Assembly: GCF_000337215.1 (NCBI RefSeq)
Contig: NZ_AOHZ01000071.1
Span: 1 to 46,419 of the forward strand
Direction of reading: 5' to 3'
Source: Natronolimnohabitans innermongolicus JCM 12255
Lineage (GTDB): Archaea; Halobacteriota; Halobacteria; Halobacteriales; Natrialbaceae
DNA length: 46,419 nt
Positions within the stretch are counted from its first letter, which is position 1; every line of letters starts with the position of its first letter. Positions 25,570 to 34,301 of this stretch are shown one piece after another. A model generated the notes under the pieces. That model saw only the letters and a program-made list of their open reading frames with translations, searched no databases and had not been told where the DNA came from. Made by a program: the position numbers and the translations under genes.

Positions 25570-28479
25570 ATGGACGTCTTTCGACGATTGGTACCATCAG
25601 CTATCCGCCGCAGATACGCGGTCAAGTTCGGGATCGTACTGTTGATTCTCGGACTGGGTGTGGGAACGGTCGGACTCCTCGCGACCGCCGGAATTACCGG
25701 CGAGGTCGAGGATCGTGTGGAGAACGACCACACGTCGTTCGCCAGCCAGGAAGCACAGAACCTCCAGATGTGGAACGAACAGAACGAACATACAATCGGG
25801 GTGATCGCCTGGTCCGACGTCGTCGAGAACGGTGAACCCGACGAGATCGAGAGTCGGTTCCTGGACTGGGAAGAACACCTCGACGCCGACGTTCACTCGA
25901 TCAGTTACGTCGATACCGACGACGAGTCCGTCCTCGCGAGCACCGATCTCGACGTCGATCACGCTACTGGCGAGTATCCACAGGCCGACGAAATCGAAGA
26001 CGTCCCTGCCGAAGCCTACGAGGAAGCCCACGAGTTGGAGGGCGTACCGTGGGTCTCCGAACCCTACACGGTCGAACGCGAACTCGGCGACGAAGAAGTC
26101 GCCGTGATCACCTACGTGCTCTCGGTCCCCGGCGAGGACGACGAAGCGATCGTCTACACCGCCGAAATTGAGGCCTACGCTAACGGACTCGACGACGAGG
26201 AAGGTATCACCACCCTCGTCGTCGACGGCGATAACAACGTGATGGCGGACAACGCGGGCTACGGCGAGGATCACGAGACCCTCGGCGCGGCCTACGCCAC
26301 CGACGAGATTCAGGACGCAGTGATCGAGCCCGCACGCACCGAGGGCGCTGGAACGCATCAGGTCGACGGCGCCTCGCTCGGTGCGAACGAAATCGACGCC
26401 TACGACGTCGACGACGACGAGTACGTCGTCAGCTCCGCTCGCGTCTTCGGGACCGATTGGGTCGTCGTGACCCACGAACCGGAGAGCCAGGCCTACGGCT
26501 TCGTCAGTACGGTCAACGACTGGGGGACCTACGCAACCCTCGCGGGCGTGCTCATGATCGGACTGATCGGCGCTGCCCTCGGTCGCAACACGGCCGTCTC
26601 CATCGACCGCCTGACCGACAAGGCGAGCAAGATGGAGCAGGGCAACCTCGACGTCGACCTGGAGACCAAACGCGTCGACAACATCGGTCGCCTCTATCAG
26701 GGCTTCGACTCGATGCGCGACGCCCTCCGCGAGCAGATCGACGAGGCCGAAGCCGCCCGCGAAGAAGCCGAACGCGAACGCAAGCGCATCGAACAGATCA
26801 ACGACCAGCTCGAGGCGAAAGCAGACGAGTACAGCGACGTGATGGAGGCCGCCGCCGACGGCGACCTCACCGCGCGGATGGACGCCGACAGCGAGAACGA
26901 GGCGATGGAAGAGATCGCCGAGGAGTTCAACCAGATGCTCGCGGAGATCGAAGAGACCGTCGCCGAACTCAACCGGTTCGCGACCGACGTTGCGACCGCC
27001 TCCGAGCAGGTGACGGCCTCGAGCGAGGAGGTCCGCTCGGCCTCCCAGCAGGTGACGGAGTCGATCCAGGAGATCTCCGACGGTGCCGAACAGCAAAACC
27101 AGTCGCTGCAGTCGGTCAACCAGGAGATGAGTTCGCTCTCGACGACCACCGAGGAGATCGCCGCCTCTTCGAACGAGGTCGCCGACATCGCCGAGCGCAC
27201 GGTCAACACCGGCCAGGACGGCCAGGAGGCCGCCCAGGAAGCGATCCACGCGATGGAAGAGATCGAGGACGAGGCGGCCGACGCGGTCGACGAGATCCGC
27301 CGCCTCGAAGCGGAGGTCCAGCAGATCGACGAGCTGATCAACACGATCTCCGAAATCGCCCGCCAGACCAACATGCTGGCGCTGAACGCCAACATCGAGG
27401 CCTCCCGCTCCGCCGGCGGCCAGGACGACGAAGGCTTCTCGGTCGTCGCCAAGGAGGTCAAGGCCCTCTCCGAGGACGTCGCTTCGGCCGCCGATGAGGC
27501 CGAAGACCGCCTCGAGGCGATCCGCGAGCGCACCGAGCAGTCGGCAGACGAGGTCGAAGGGACCAGCGACAACATCGAAGACGCCGGCGAACAGGTCGCC
27601 GAGGCCGTCGACGCCCTGGAAGAGATCGCCCAGCTCGCCCAGGAGACGAACGTGGGCGTCCAGGAAATCTCCGCCGCGACCGAAGAACAGGCCGCCTCGA
27701 CCCAGGAGGTCGTCGCGATGGTCGACGACGCGGCGACGATTTCCGAGGAGACGACCGCGGAAGCCGAGAACGTCGCCGCCGCGGCCGAAGAGCAGACCAC
27801 GGCCCTGACAGAAGTGACGCAGTCGGCCTCCGACCTCTCCGGTCAGGCCGCCGAACTCTCCGAGGCGCTCGATCGCTTCGACACCGACGTCGACGCCGAG
27901 GCGATCGAGGTCGACTTCGATCCCGACGACGACGGGCCCGGCCCGTCATCGAGCGACCTCGAGTTCGACGCCGACGCCGGTGTCGATTCCGACGCAGAAT
28001 CGAGCGACGGGCAGGGGATCACGCTCTCGCGGGAGGAGACCGACCTGACCGAACCGGACGGCGAGTCGACCGCGGCTGACGCCGACGGCGCGTCGTCGTC
28101 GATCGCCGACGAACCGCTGGGCGCATCGACAGCGAACGCCGACCTCGAGTCCGAGCCGACGACCGAACCCGAGCCAGCGGTCGACGCGTCGGATGCTGCA
28201 GCGTCGACGGCCGACGAACCGGCTGGCGAAGAACTCGGTGCCGAAGAAATTCTCGGTATCGAAGACGAGGGTGAGACTGCGGTTGCAAACGAGGCCGACG
28301 ACGGAAACGAATCGGCGAACGCTACCGCCGACCCGCTCTCGGACGCAGCGTCGGATTCGGAGTCGGAAATCGAATCGGAATCCGAATCGGCACCGGAGTC
28401 AACCGCCGCGGACGACGCTGACACCGAATCCGAAGACGACGACGTGTTCACGTTCGGAAACGCCGACGACGAGCAGTAG
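25570..28479 (+). CDS. Halobacterial transducer (methyl-accepting chemotaxis protein)
   Basis: A 969-residue chemoreceptor. TM1 is at about 17-41 (FGIVLLILGLGVGTVGLLA), followed by an acidic extracytoplasmic Cache-like sensor (about 45-315) and TM2 at about 320-341 (YATLAGVLMIGLIGAALG). A HAMP region follows, then a long coiled coil and the hairpin tip IARQTNMLALNANIEASRSA (~594), which binds CheA/CheW, with EGFSVVAKEVKAL after it. Residues ~775-969 form a very acidic Ser/Asp/Glu-rich tail that no function explains. It is divergent from two orphan binding proteins; by analogy with BasB/BasT and CosB/CosT of Halobacterium they could be its ligand carriers, although its own Cache domain could also bind ligand. 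The start is fixed by the TATA-like box. Confidence 0.94.
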   Translation: MDVFRRLVPSAIRRRYAVKFGIVLLILGLGVGTVGLLATAGITGEVEDRVENDHTSFASQEAQNLQMWNEQNEHTIGVIAWSDVVENGEPDEIESRFLDWEEHLDADVHSISYVDTDDESVLASTDLDVDHATGEYPQADEIEDVPAEAYEEAHELEGVPWVSEPYTVERELGDEEVAVITYVLSVPGEDDEAIVYTAEIEAYANGLDDEEGITTLVVDGDNNVMADNAGYGEDHETLGAAYATDEIQDAVIEPARTEGAGTHQVDGASLGANEIDAYDVDDDEYVVSSARVFGTDWVVVTHEPESQAYGFVSTVNDWGTYATLAGVLMIGLIGAALGRNTAVSIDRLTDKASKMEQGNLDVDLETKRVDNIGRLYQGFDSMRDALREQIDEAEAAREEAERERKRIEQINDQLEAKADEYSDVMEAAADGDLTARMDADSENEAMEEIAEEFNQMLAEIEETVAELNRFATDVATASEQVTASSEEVRSASQQVTESIQEISDGAEQQNQSLQSVNQEMSSLSTTTEEIAASSNEVADIAERTVNTGQDGQEAAQEAIHAMEEIEDEAADAVDEIRRLEAEVQQIDELINTISEIARQTNMLALNANIEASRSAGGQDDEGFSVVAKEVKALSEDVASAADEAEDRLEAIRERTEQSADEVEGTSDNIEDAGEQVAEAVDALEEIAQLAQETNVGVQEISAATEEQAASTQEVVAMVDDAATISEETTAEAENVAAAAEEQTTALTEVTQSASDLSGQAAELSEALDRFDTDVDAEAIEVDFDPDDDGPGPSSSDLEFDADAGVDSDAESSDGQGITLSREETDLTEPDGESTAADADGASSSIADEPLGASTANADLESEPTTEPEPAVDASDAAASTADEPAGEELGAEEILGIEDEGETAVANEADDGNESANATADPLSDAASDSESEIESESESAPESTAADDADTESEDDDVFTFGNADDEQ

Positions 28480-28500
28480 CGACTGCGGACACTCGTTCGA

Positions 28501-28508
28501 TTTTTCTT
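28501..28508 (+). terminator. T-rich terminator after transducer
   Basis: TTTTTCTT occurs 22 nt after the stop codon in otherwise GC-rich DNA, consistent with archaeal U-tract termination. Confidence 0.45.
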
Positions 28509-28624
28509 GTGCGTTCGATTCGTGCCGCGCTGCTGTGTCGACACTCAGCGCGGAGGCCGGTGGCTCGAGCGGAGTACTCGCGATCCGTCAGCGGCGACGC
28601 CGACACCGACGGCCAGCGTCGATC

Positions 28625-30010
28625 TCAATGCGTGACCGAGTTTACCCGTTTCGAGGCCGAGGCGGCGTCTCGTCCCGTCTCGAGCGCGATTGCACAGCGG
28701 CGTCCGGCCTCGAGTGCGCCGCCGGCGCTGCGCTCGGGAAACTGGCGCTGTCTCACGGCGCTGACGTCGTAGACGCCGTCGGTGATGGCCGCCGGCGAGC
28801 CGGCCGGTACCAGCGGGTCGCGGTCGCCGTCCTCAGCGTCGTCGACGGGGGTGGTTTCGGCCGCCGGTCTGGCGACGGGGACCGGCTGTCGAATCCGTAC
28901 GCAGTCGACGCCGGTGAGGTCGTTCCGATCGAACGCGGCGAATCGGTCGGCGAGCGCCTCGAGCCAGCGCCGCTCGACCGTTCGCTCGTCGTGGCCGGCG
29001 TCGGCCGCCTCGCCGCCGTCGAGGAGGTAGCACTGGCGACTGGCGTGTCCTCCTCTATCGCCGACGTCCGTGACTGGCGGGGTGACGAGTTCGCCGAAGG
29101 GGGCGTCGTCGACCATCGTGACTCGCGCCGCGTTGGTCAGCGGCTCCGTGGCCGTCGTCGAGACGCGGAGGCACGTCCGGGTTCGAACTGGAACCGATGA
29201 CCGGTCGGTTCCGACGGTCTCGAGTACGCCGTCGTCGTCCGTCGCCAGTACGACCCCGTCGACGGACAGCCGTTCTCGACTCCCCTCGCGCTCGAGCGTG
29301 ATCGCCTCGAGCGCGCCGGAGCCGGACTTACGCTCGAGGTCGACGACGCGGACGCCGGTCTCGATCCGCTCGCGACCGATCGCTTCGCAGAGGGCGTCGA
29401 CGAGCGTCGACGAGCCGCCGGGGAGGAACCCGCGCAGTTCGCGGCCGAACCGCGTTCGCTCGCGCTCGCCGCGGCAGTGTTCGAGGACCCACGCGGCGCT
29501 GACTCTGGGGGCGAGGTCACCGAATCGCGCCTCGAGTAGCGGACCGTAGAACCGGTCGTAAACGGCGTCGCCCGCGTGCCGGCGAACGAACTGCTCGGCG
29601 GGAACCGCCGCGTACGCGTCGGGGTCGTACGCGTCGAAGCGAGGTCGACGGCGCGGGAATCCGCGGACGTCGATCCCGCTTCGGAGCGTCGAGAGCCGCG
29701 TCGTATCGCCGAGCGAGAGCGGCGGGTAGGCCAGAAATTCCCACGGCGCGTCGACGGGGTGGACGGCGCCGTCGGCGTACATCGCGGTTCGAATCGGCAC
29801 CCACTCGAGTCGCTCGGCCAGCCCGAGGGCCGCGAGCGTCTCGAGGGCGGGTTCGTCTCGCGGCCGCGAAACCGAGAGCGGACGCGCCGCGTGCGGATCG
29901 CCCAGTTCCGGCTCGTCACTCGGTTCGAAGACCCGAACCTCGTAGCCGTCTCGCACTAACTGGGCGGCCGCCGCGAGTCCCGACAGCGTTCCACCGACGA
30001 CGCCGATCAT
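28625..30010 (-). CDS. FAD-dependent oxidoreductase (protoporphyrinogen oxidase/amine oxidase-like)
   Basis: A 461-residue flavoprotein. The N-terminus MIGVVGGTLSGLAAAAQLVRDGYEVRVFE is a complete FAD-binding beta-alpha-beta with the acidic residue ending strand 2. The middle contains PAEQFVRRHAGDAVYDRFYGPLLEARFG, typical of the protoporphyrinogen oxidase/phytoene desaturase superfamily. The C-terminal GVYDVSAVRQRQFPERSAGGALEAGRRCA resembles the conserved FAD-contact region, in which AINGAMESG-type motifs occur. The substrate could be a tetrapyrrole, carotenoid or amine. The start is ATG 30010, because the flavin motif begins at residue 2; upstream sequence in frame is spacer. Divergent from homoserine kinase. 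Confidence 0.85.
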   Translation of the reverse strand: MIGVVGGTLSGLAAAAQLVRDGYEVRVFEPSDEPELGDPHAARPLSVSRPRDEPALETLAALGLAERLEWVPIRTAMYADGAVHPVDAPWEFLAYPPLSLGDTTRLSTLRSGIDVRGFPRRRPRFDAYDPDAYAAVPAEQFVRRHAGDAVYDRFYGPLLEARFGDLAPRVSAAWVLEHCRGERERTRFGRELRGFLPGGSSTLVDALCEAIGRERIETGVRVVDLERKSGSGALEAITLEREGSRERLSVDGVVLATDDDGVLETVGTDRSSVPVRTRTCLRVSTTATEPLTNAARVTMVDDAPFGELVTPPVTDVGDRGGHASRQCYLLDGGEAADAGHDERTVERRWLEALADRFAAFDRNDLTGVDCVRIRQPVPVARPAAETTPVDDAEDGDRDPLVPAGSPAAITDGVYDVSAVRQRQFPERSAGGALEAGRRCAIALETGRDAASASKRVNSVTH

Positions 30011-30140
30011 GTACGGTACACAGGGCGAGCGATTCTTTGCAATTGCGGTCGGACTCGACCGTGACCCCGTCGGGGTATCGGTTCGTTCCACACCGGCGCC
30101 GCCCATCGATTCCTCACTGGCGGCCGTCGCGGTCCGCTAC

Positions 30141-30147
30141 CTTTTTG
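30141..30147 (+). promoter_or_regulatory. TATA-like box for homoserine kinase
   Basis: CTTTTTG is centred ~28 nt before ATG 30172. A GGAAGGA sequence at 30159-30165 also lies 6 nt before the start and could act as a ribosome-binding site if transcription starts farther upstream. Confidence 0.4.
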
Positions 30148-30171
30148 GCTGCACTCTTGGAAGGATTCGCC

Positions 30172-31053
30172 ATGCTCACCGTGCGGGCACCTGCGACGAG
30201 TGCGAACCTCGGGAGTGGCTTCGACGTCTTCGGTGTCGCCCTCGGGACGCCCGCCGACGTGGTTCGGGTCAAACGCGCGCCGGAAACGACGATCACGATC
30301 ACCGGCGCCGGCAGCCAGTACATTCCGGAGGATCCGGAACAGAACACCGTCGGGGCGGTCGCCGACGCCCTCGACGCGCCGGCGCACATCAAGATCGACA
30401 AGGGCGTGCGACCCTCTTCGGGGCTCGGCTCGTCGGCCGCGAGCGCCGCGGCCGCCGCCGTCGCACTCAACGCCCTCTACGACCGCGGTCTCTCGCGGGA
30501 GGAACTCGTTCCCGTCGCCGCCGAAGGCGAGGCGCTCGTCTCCGGCGAAGCCCACGCAGACAACGTCGCCCCCTCGCTGCTTGGCGGGTTCACCGTCGTC
30601 ACCGACGACGGCGTCAGCCAGGTCGACGCGCGTATTCCCGTCGTCGCCTGTCTCCCCGAAACGACCGTCTCCACGCGCGACGCACGCGGGGTCGTCCCCG
30701 ACACCGCGTCGCTCGAGGACGTCGTCGACACCGTCGGCAACGCCGCGACGCTCACCGTCGGCATGACGCGCGACGACCCCGAACTCGTCGGCCGCGGAAT
30801 GGAAGACGCCATCGTCACTCCCGAACGAACCGCCCTGATCGACGGCTACGACCAGGTTCGCGACGCCGCCCTCGAGGCCGGCGCCACCGGCGTCACCGTA
30901 AGCGGCGCGGGTCCGGGCGTGCTGGCGGTCTGTCACCGATCCGACCAGCGCGCTATCGCCGGCGCGATGGTCGACGCCTTCGATTCCGCCGGGATCGAGA
31001 GTCGGGCCTATCAGACCCACATCGGCGAGGGCGCGCGACTGTACCGGGACTGA
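30172..31053 (+). CDS. thrB: Homoserine kinase
   Basis: A 293-residue GHMP-family kinase (usual length ~290-310) phosphorylating homoserine with ATP on the way to threonine. Motif 1 is APATSANLGSGFDVFG (6-21), the phosphate loop is PSSGLGSSAASA (81-92), and motif 3 is VTVSGAGPGVLAV near the C-terminus, all typical of ThrB. It ends ...HIGEGARLYRD. The ATG at 30172 begins directly at the conserved LTVRAPAT strand, so no longer start is needed. The enzyme is cytosolic. A small membrane protein follows after 60 nt. No other threonine-pathway gene is in the window. Confidence 0.95.
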   Translation: MLTVRAPATSANLGSGFDVFGVALGTPADVVRVKRAPETTITITGAGSQYIPEDPEQNTVGAVADALDAPAHIKIDKGVRPSSGLGSSAASAAAAAVALNALYDRGLSREELVPVAAEGEALVSGEAHADNVAPSLLGGFTVVTDDGVSQVDARIPVVACLPETTVSTRDARGVVPDTASLEDVVDTVGNAATLTVGMTRDDPELVGRGMEDAIVTPERTALIDGYDQVRDAALEAGATGVTVSGAGPGVLAVCHRSDQRAIAGAMVDAFDSAGIESRAYQTHIGEGARLYRD

Positions 31054-31113
31054 GCGCCGACGTCGCCCTCGAGTCGCGACCGCGATCCGCTTTGCGTTTC
31101 CGCTCGCCTACCG

Positions 31114-31449
31114 ATGGGATCCACACTCGACGCCGCGCTCGCCGTCCTCGTTCTCGTCGCCGTTATCGCCGCGTTCGCGCTCGTCGACGCCGCGCTGTCG
31201 CCGCTCGCCGTCGTCGCCGGCGCCCTCGGAACGATCGCCTTCGAACTCCTGGCCGCTCGAGCCTACGAGACGGTTCGGGCCTACTGGGAACGGCCGCTCG
31301 TACAGGCCGGAAGCGTCGGGCTCGCGCTGCTCGGCATCGTCGTCGGCGCGCGGTTCGCGCCGTCGATCGTGTTCTCGTTCGCGCTCGGCGCGCTCGTGAC
31401 GTACCTGGCGTATCTTGGCTTCTGGCGGATCGGTATCGTCGGCCGATGA
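31114..31449 (+). CDS. Small polytopic membrane protein
   Basis: A 111-residue protein with about four hydrophobic segments (roughly 5-24, 27-47, 64-81 and 84-103), starting MGSTLDAALAVLVLVAV. Short basic loops (RAYETVRAYWER) probably face the cytoplasm. I do not recognise the family. It lies 60 nt after thrB on the same strand and could be read from the same transcript; a hairpin at 31563-31580 could end it. No functional inference beyond membrane location. Confidence 0.78.
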   Translation: MGSTLDAALAVLVLVAVIAAFALVDAALSPLAVVAGALGTIAFELLAARAYETVRAYWERPLVQAGSVGLALLGIVVGARFAPSIVFSFALGALVTYLAYLGFWRIGIVGR

Positions 31450-31562
31450 CGCTTCGTTGCTGGACACTCTTTCGGGGCTGACTTCGCCATCGTCGTGACC
31501 CGGCGACCGGGGGCGACGAATACTGGGTTCCGTCGCGTCGCCCGCCTATCGACCGGGACGGT

Positions 31563-31580
31563 CATCCGGCTCGCCGGATG
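31563..31580. terminator. Hairpin between convergent genes
   Basis: CATCCGG-CTCG-CCGGATG is a perfect 7-bp stem with a 4-nt loop, in the 198-bp gap between the thrB-side gene and the end of mutL. It could serve either strand. Confidence 0.45.
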
Positions 31581-31647
31581 GTTCTCGAGCAAAGCGTACT
31601 CCTTCTTTGTGCGGCCGTTCGAACGCTCGACGTTACGTCAACCGTCG

Positions 31648-33960
31648 CTACTGGTGGCCCGGGTAGTCGCGCTCGAACCGATCCTCGAGCTCGCGCTCGT
31701 CGAACCGGACGACGACGGGCCGGCCGTGCGGACAGGCGTAGGGGTTCTCGCAGTCGTCCAGGGCCTCGAGCAGGTCGACCACCGACCCCTCAGTCAGCGA
31801 CGTGTTGCCGGTAATCGAGGGGTAACAGGCCAGATCACCCAGGAACTCGTCGGCCAGCGCGTCGACGGTTTCCGCGCCGGCCTCGCGGTCCCCCTCGACG
31901 AACGAGACCAGCACGTCCCGCAGGCGCTCGGGCTCGAGGGTTTCCTCGAGGACCGCCGGCACGGTCGTCACGGCGATCGTTCGGTCGTCGATCCGATCGG
32001 CGTAGAAGCCGAGCCGCGAGAGCGCGTCGCGGTAGTGTTCGAACGCCTCCGCCTCCGCGGCGGTCAGTTCGAGTTCGACGGGCTCGGCCAGCGCCTGCGC
32101 CGTGGGATCGTCGTCGAACGCCCGCTGCAGTCGCTCGTAGTTGACCCGCTCGTCGGCCGCGTGCTGGTCGATCAGGACGAGGCCGTCGTCGGTCTCGCAG
32201 ACGAGGTAGGTGTCGTGGAGCTGTCCGAGCACGCGGAGGGCGGGCAGCGAGTCGAACGTCGTCTCGTCGCCGGTCGCGGTCTCGCCGGACAGCGTCCGCT
32301 GTTCGGTCGCCGCGTCGAACTTTCGATCGGGATCGGCACTGGTATTCGCCGCGCCCGTCGTGTCCGCTGTATCTGCCGCCGTCGGTGCGTCTCTCGAGTT
32401 CCTCGAGTCCGAACCGGCGGCGGTCCCGTGCTCGCCGAGTTCGTCGCGGCCGGCTTCGTTGGCTCCGCCAGTACCGTCTGCACCGCTAGCACCGCCGGCC
32501 TCGTTGGTGACGGACGACCGACTCGAGTCTACGGTGCCGGATACGTCGCTCGATGGATCTGCTGGCGCGGACGGGCCGCCGTCCGCGCTGTCCGCTGTCG
32601 AGTTCGTGGCGGCCGTCGGTTCGTCGTCTGTCATCGCCGTCGGCGCCGCAGACTCGACGCTCTCGGCAGGGCCATCCCGCACCGACGATTCAGGCGGCGA
32701 CGCCGAACGTTCGTTCGGCGGATCCGCCGCTGTCGAGCCGTCGTTCGCTCCCGTCTCGTCGTCCGCCGACGGGTTCTCTCTCCCCGTCGTGCCCTCGTCC
32801 GCTTCGGCGTCGAACGACGCAACGTCCGCGTTCGCGGTCGGATTCGAGCCGCGATCGCCCGGATCGACGCGCGCCTCGCCGGGGGCCGACCGGCCGCGAG
32901 GCGCGCGCGAGCGAAGCAGGCCGTGCTCGAGCAGCGCCGCCTCGACGGCGGCGTCGACCTGTCGGCGGACGGAATCGTCGTCGTCGAAGCGAACCTCGCG
33001 CTTTCGCGGGTGGACGTTGACGTCGACCGTCTCGCCGGGAGCCTCGAGAAAGAGCACGACGAACGGGTAGCGATCGCCGCCCAGTTGCGTGCCGTAGGCG
33101 CCCATGATTCCCTCGCGGATCGGGTCGGCCGTCACCGCGCGGTCGTTGACGTACGTCGAGAGGTACTCGCGACTCGAGCGGTTGGTCTCGGGATGCGAGA
33201 CGAGTCCGGTCACCGACTCGAGTGGACCCGGCGGGAGTTCGTCGCCGTCGGCGTCGACGGGGATCATCGCCGAGGCGACGTCGCGGCCGTACACCGCGAG
33301 GACGGCGGCCTGCAGGTCGCCCTGCCCGGTCGTCGCGAACACCTCGCGGCCGTCGTGGGTCAGGGAAACGGCCACGTCCGGGTTCGCGAGCGCGTAGCGC
33401 GTGACGATGCGGTTGACGTGGGCGAACTCCGTCGCCGTCGTCTTGAGGAACTTGCGGCGGGCGGGCGTGTTGTAGAAGAGGTCCTCGACCTCGACGATCG
33501 TCCCCGCAGGACAGCCCGTCGGCTCGACGCTCGTCACCTCGCCGCCCTCGTAGACGAGTTCCGTTCCGGCGCCGCCGGCTTCGGCCCCGTCCTGTGGCCG
33601 GGATCGGATCGTTAGTCGCGAGACCGAGCCGATGGTGTGCAGGGCCTCGCCGCGAAAGCCGAGGGTGGTGACGCCCGACTCCAGGTCCTCGAGTCCCTCG
33701 ATCTTGCTCGTCGTGTGCTCGCGGACGGCCGCGCGAACGTCGGTTTCGTTCATCCCGCGGCCGTCGTCGGCGACGCGGATCAGTTCGGTGCCGCCCTCTT
33801 CGACGGTGACGTCGACGCTGTCTGCGCCCGCGTCGACGCTGTTCTCGACGAGTTCCTTCACCGCACTCGCGGGCCGTTCGACGACCTCGCCGGCGGCGAT
33901 CCGGGCGACCGTGTGCTCGTCTAACTGGCGAATATCGGTGTCCTGTGGTGTCTCGGTCAT
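31648..33960 (-). CDS. mutL: DNA mismatch repair protein MutL
   Basis: A 770-residue MutL. The GHKL ATPase domain has KELVENSVDAGAD (35-47), DDGRGM (65-70) and TLGFRGEAL. The dimerisation/endonuclease domain starts near 565 and contains DQHAADERVNYE (~596), which fits the DQHA(x)2E(x)4E endonuclease motif, then ACYPSITGNTSL and CPHGRPVVV. So it should nick DNA in a MutS-directed reaction. Residues ~345-565 form a long Ser/Asp/Glu/Ala linker, much longer than in bacteria. It is on the same strand as mutS, which begins 5.4 kb upstream. No clear TATA box precedes it, so it may depend on upstream transcription. Confidence 0.96.
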   Translation of the reverse strand: MTETPQDTDIRQLDEHTVARIAAGEVVERPASAVKELVENSVDAGADSVDVTVEEGGTELIRVADDGRGMNETDVRAAVREHTTSKIEGLEDLESGVTTLGFRGEALHTIGSVSRLTIRSRPQDGAEAGGAGTELVYEGGEVTSVEPTGCPAGTIVEVEDLFYNTPARRKFLKTTATEFAHVNRIVTRYALANPDVAVSLTHDGREVFATTGQGDLQAAVLAVYGRDVASAMIPVDADGDELPPGPLESVTGLVSHPETNRSSREYLSTYVNDRAVTADPIREGIMGAYGTQLGGDRYPFVVLFLEAPGETVDVNVHPRKREVRFDDDDSVRRQVDAAVEAALLEHGLLRSRAPRGRSAPGEARVDPGDRGSNPTANADVASFDAEADEGTTGRENPSADDETGANDGSTAADPPNERSASPPESSVRDGPAESVESAAPTAMTDDEPTAATNSTADSADGGPSAPADPSSDVSGTVDSSRSSVTNEAGGASGADGTGGANEAGRDELGEHGTAAGSDSRNSRDAPTAADTADTTGAANTSADPDRKFDAATEQRTLSGETATGDETTFDSLPALRVLGQLHDTYLVCETDDGLVLIDQHAADERVNYERLQRAFDDDPTAQALAEPVELELTAAEAEAFEHYRDALSRLGFYADRIDDRTIAVTTVPAVLEETLEPERLRDVLVSFVEGDREAGAETVDALADEFLGDLACYPSITGNTSLTEGSVVDLLEALDDCENPYACPHGRPVVVRFDERELEDRFERDYPGHQ

Positions 33961-34073
33961 AGCTCGAGGTGCGAGCGAGCGGCGGAATCAGTGGTCGAAC
34001 CGTGACGGCCGATCGCGACCGATCGGTTCGATTCCGCGCTCGGGGTATGACTCCCGCTCTCGCTCGAGCGAGG

Positions 34074-34279
34074 TTAATCTGTGGTTTGGCGGCCGTCGGG
34101 GTCGGCGTTCGGTGGTCCGCACTCGACGGCTCGACTCGAGTCGATTCGCAGCCGCGTCGCCGTACGGCTCCCAGTACTCGACTCGCATCAGGCTCGAGTC
34201 GACGCGGCGGCTCGTGGTCCCGAAACGGGACCGTCTTGCCAGTCTCGAGGTTCGCCAGCGATCCGTCAGCGTCAGTCAC
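34074..34279 (-). pseudogene. Possible small gene broken by frameshifts
   Basis: Between the DapA-family gene and mutL (341-bp gap) the minus strand gives three consecutive protein-like pieces in three frames: (V)TDADGSLANLETGKTVP... from GTG 34279, then DSSLMRVEYWEPYGDAAANR, then AVECGPPNADPDGRQTTD ending in TAA at 34074. Each has acidic composition and G/C third positions typical here, and together they would make a ~68-residue protein. This suggests a decayed gene or two indel errors in the assembly. The alternative is chance, or a separate 66-codon ORF (33988-34188). The rest of the gap (33961-34073) shows nothing. Confidence 0.3.
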
Positions 34280-34301
34280 CGACGTTGCCCAATACCCAGC
34301 G

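Noticed and set aside
34025-34036. tRNA T-loop-like GGTTCGATTCC
   Set aside because: Flanking bases do not form a T-stem, acceptor stem or anticodon arm.
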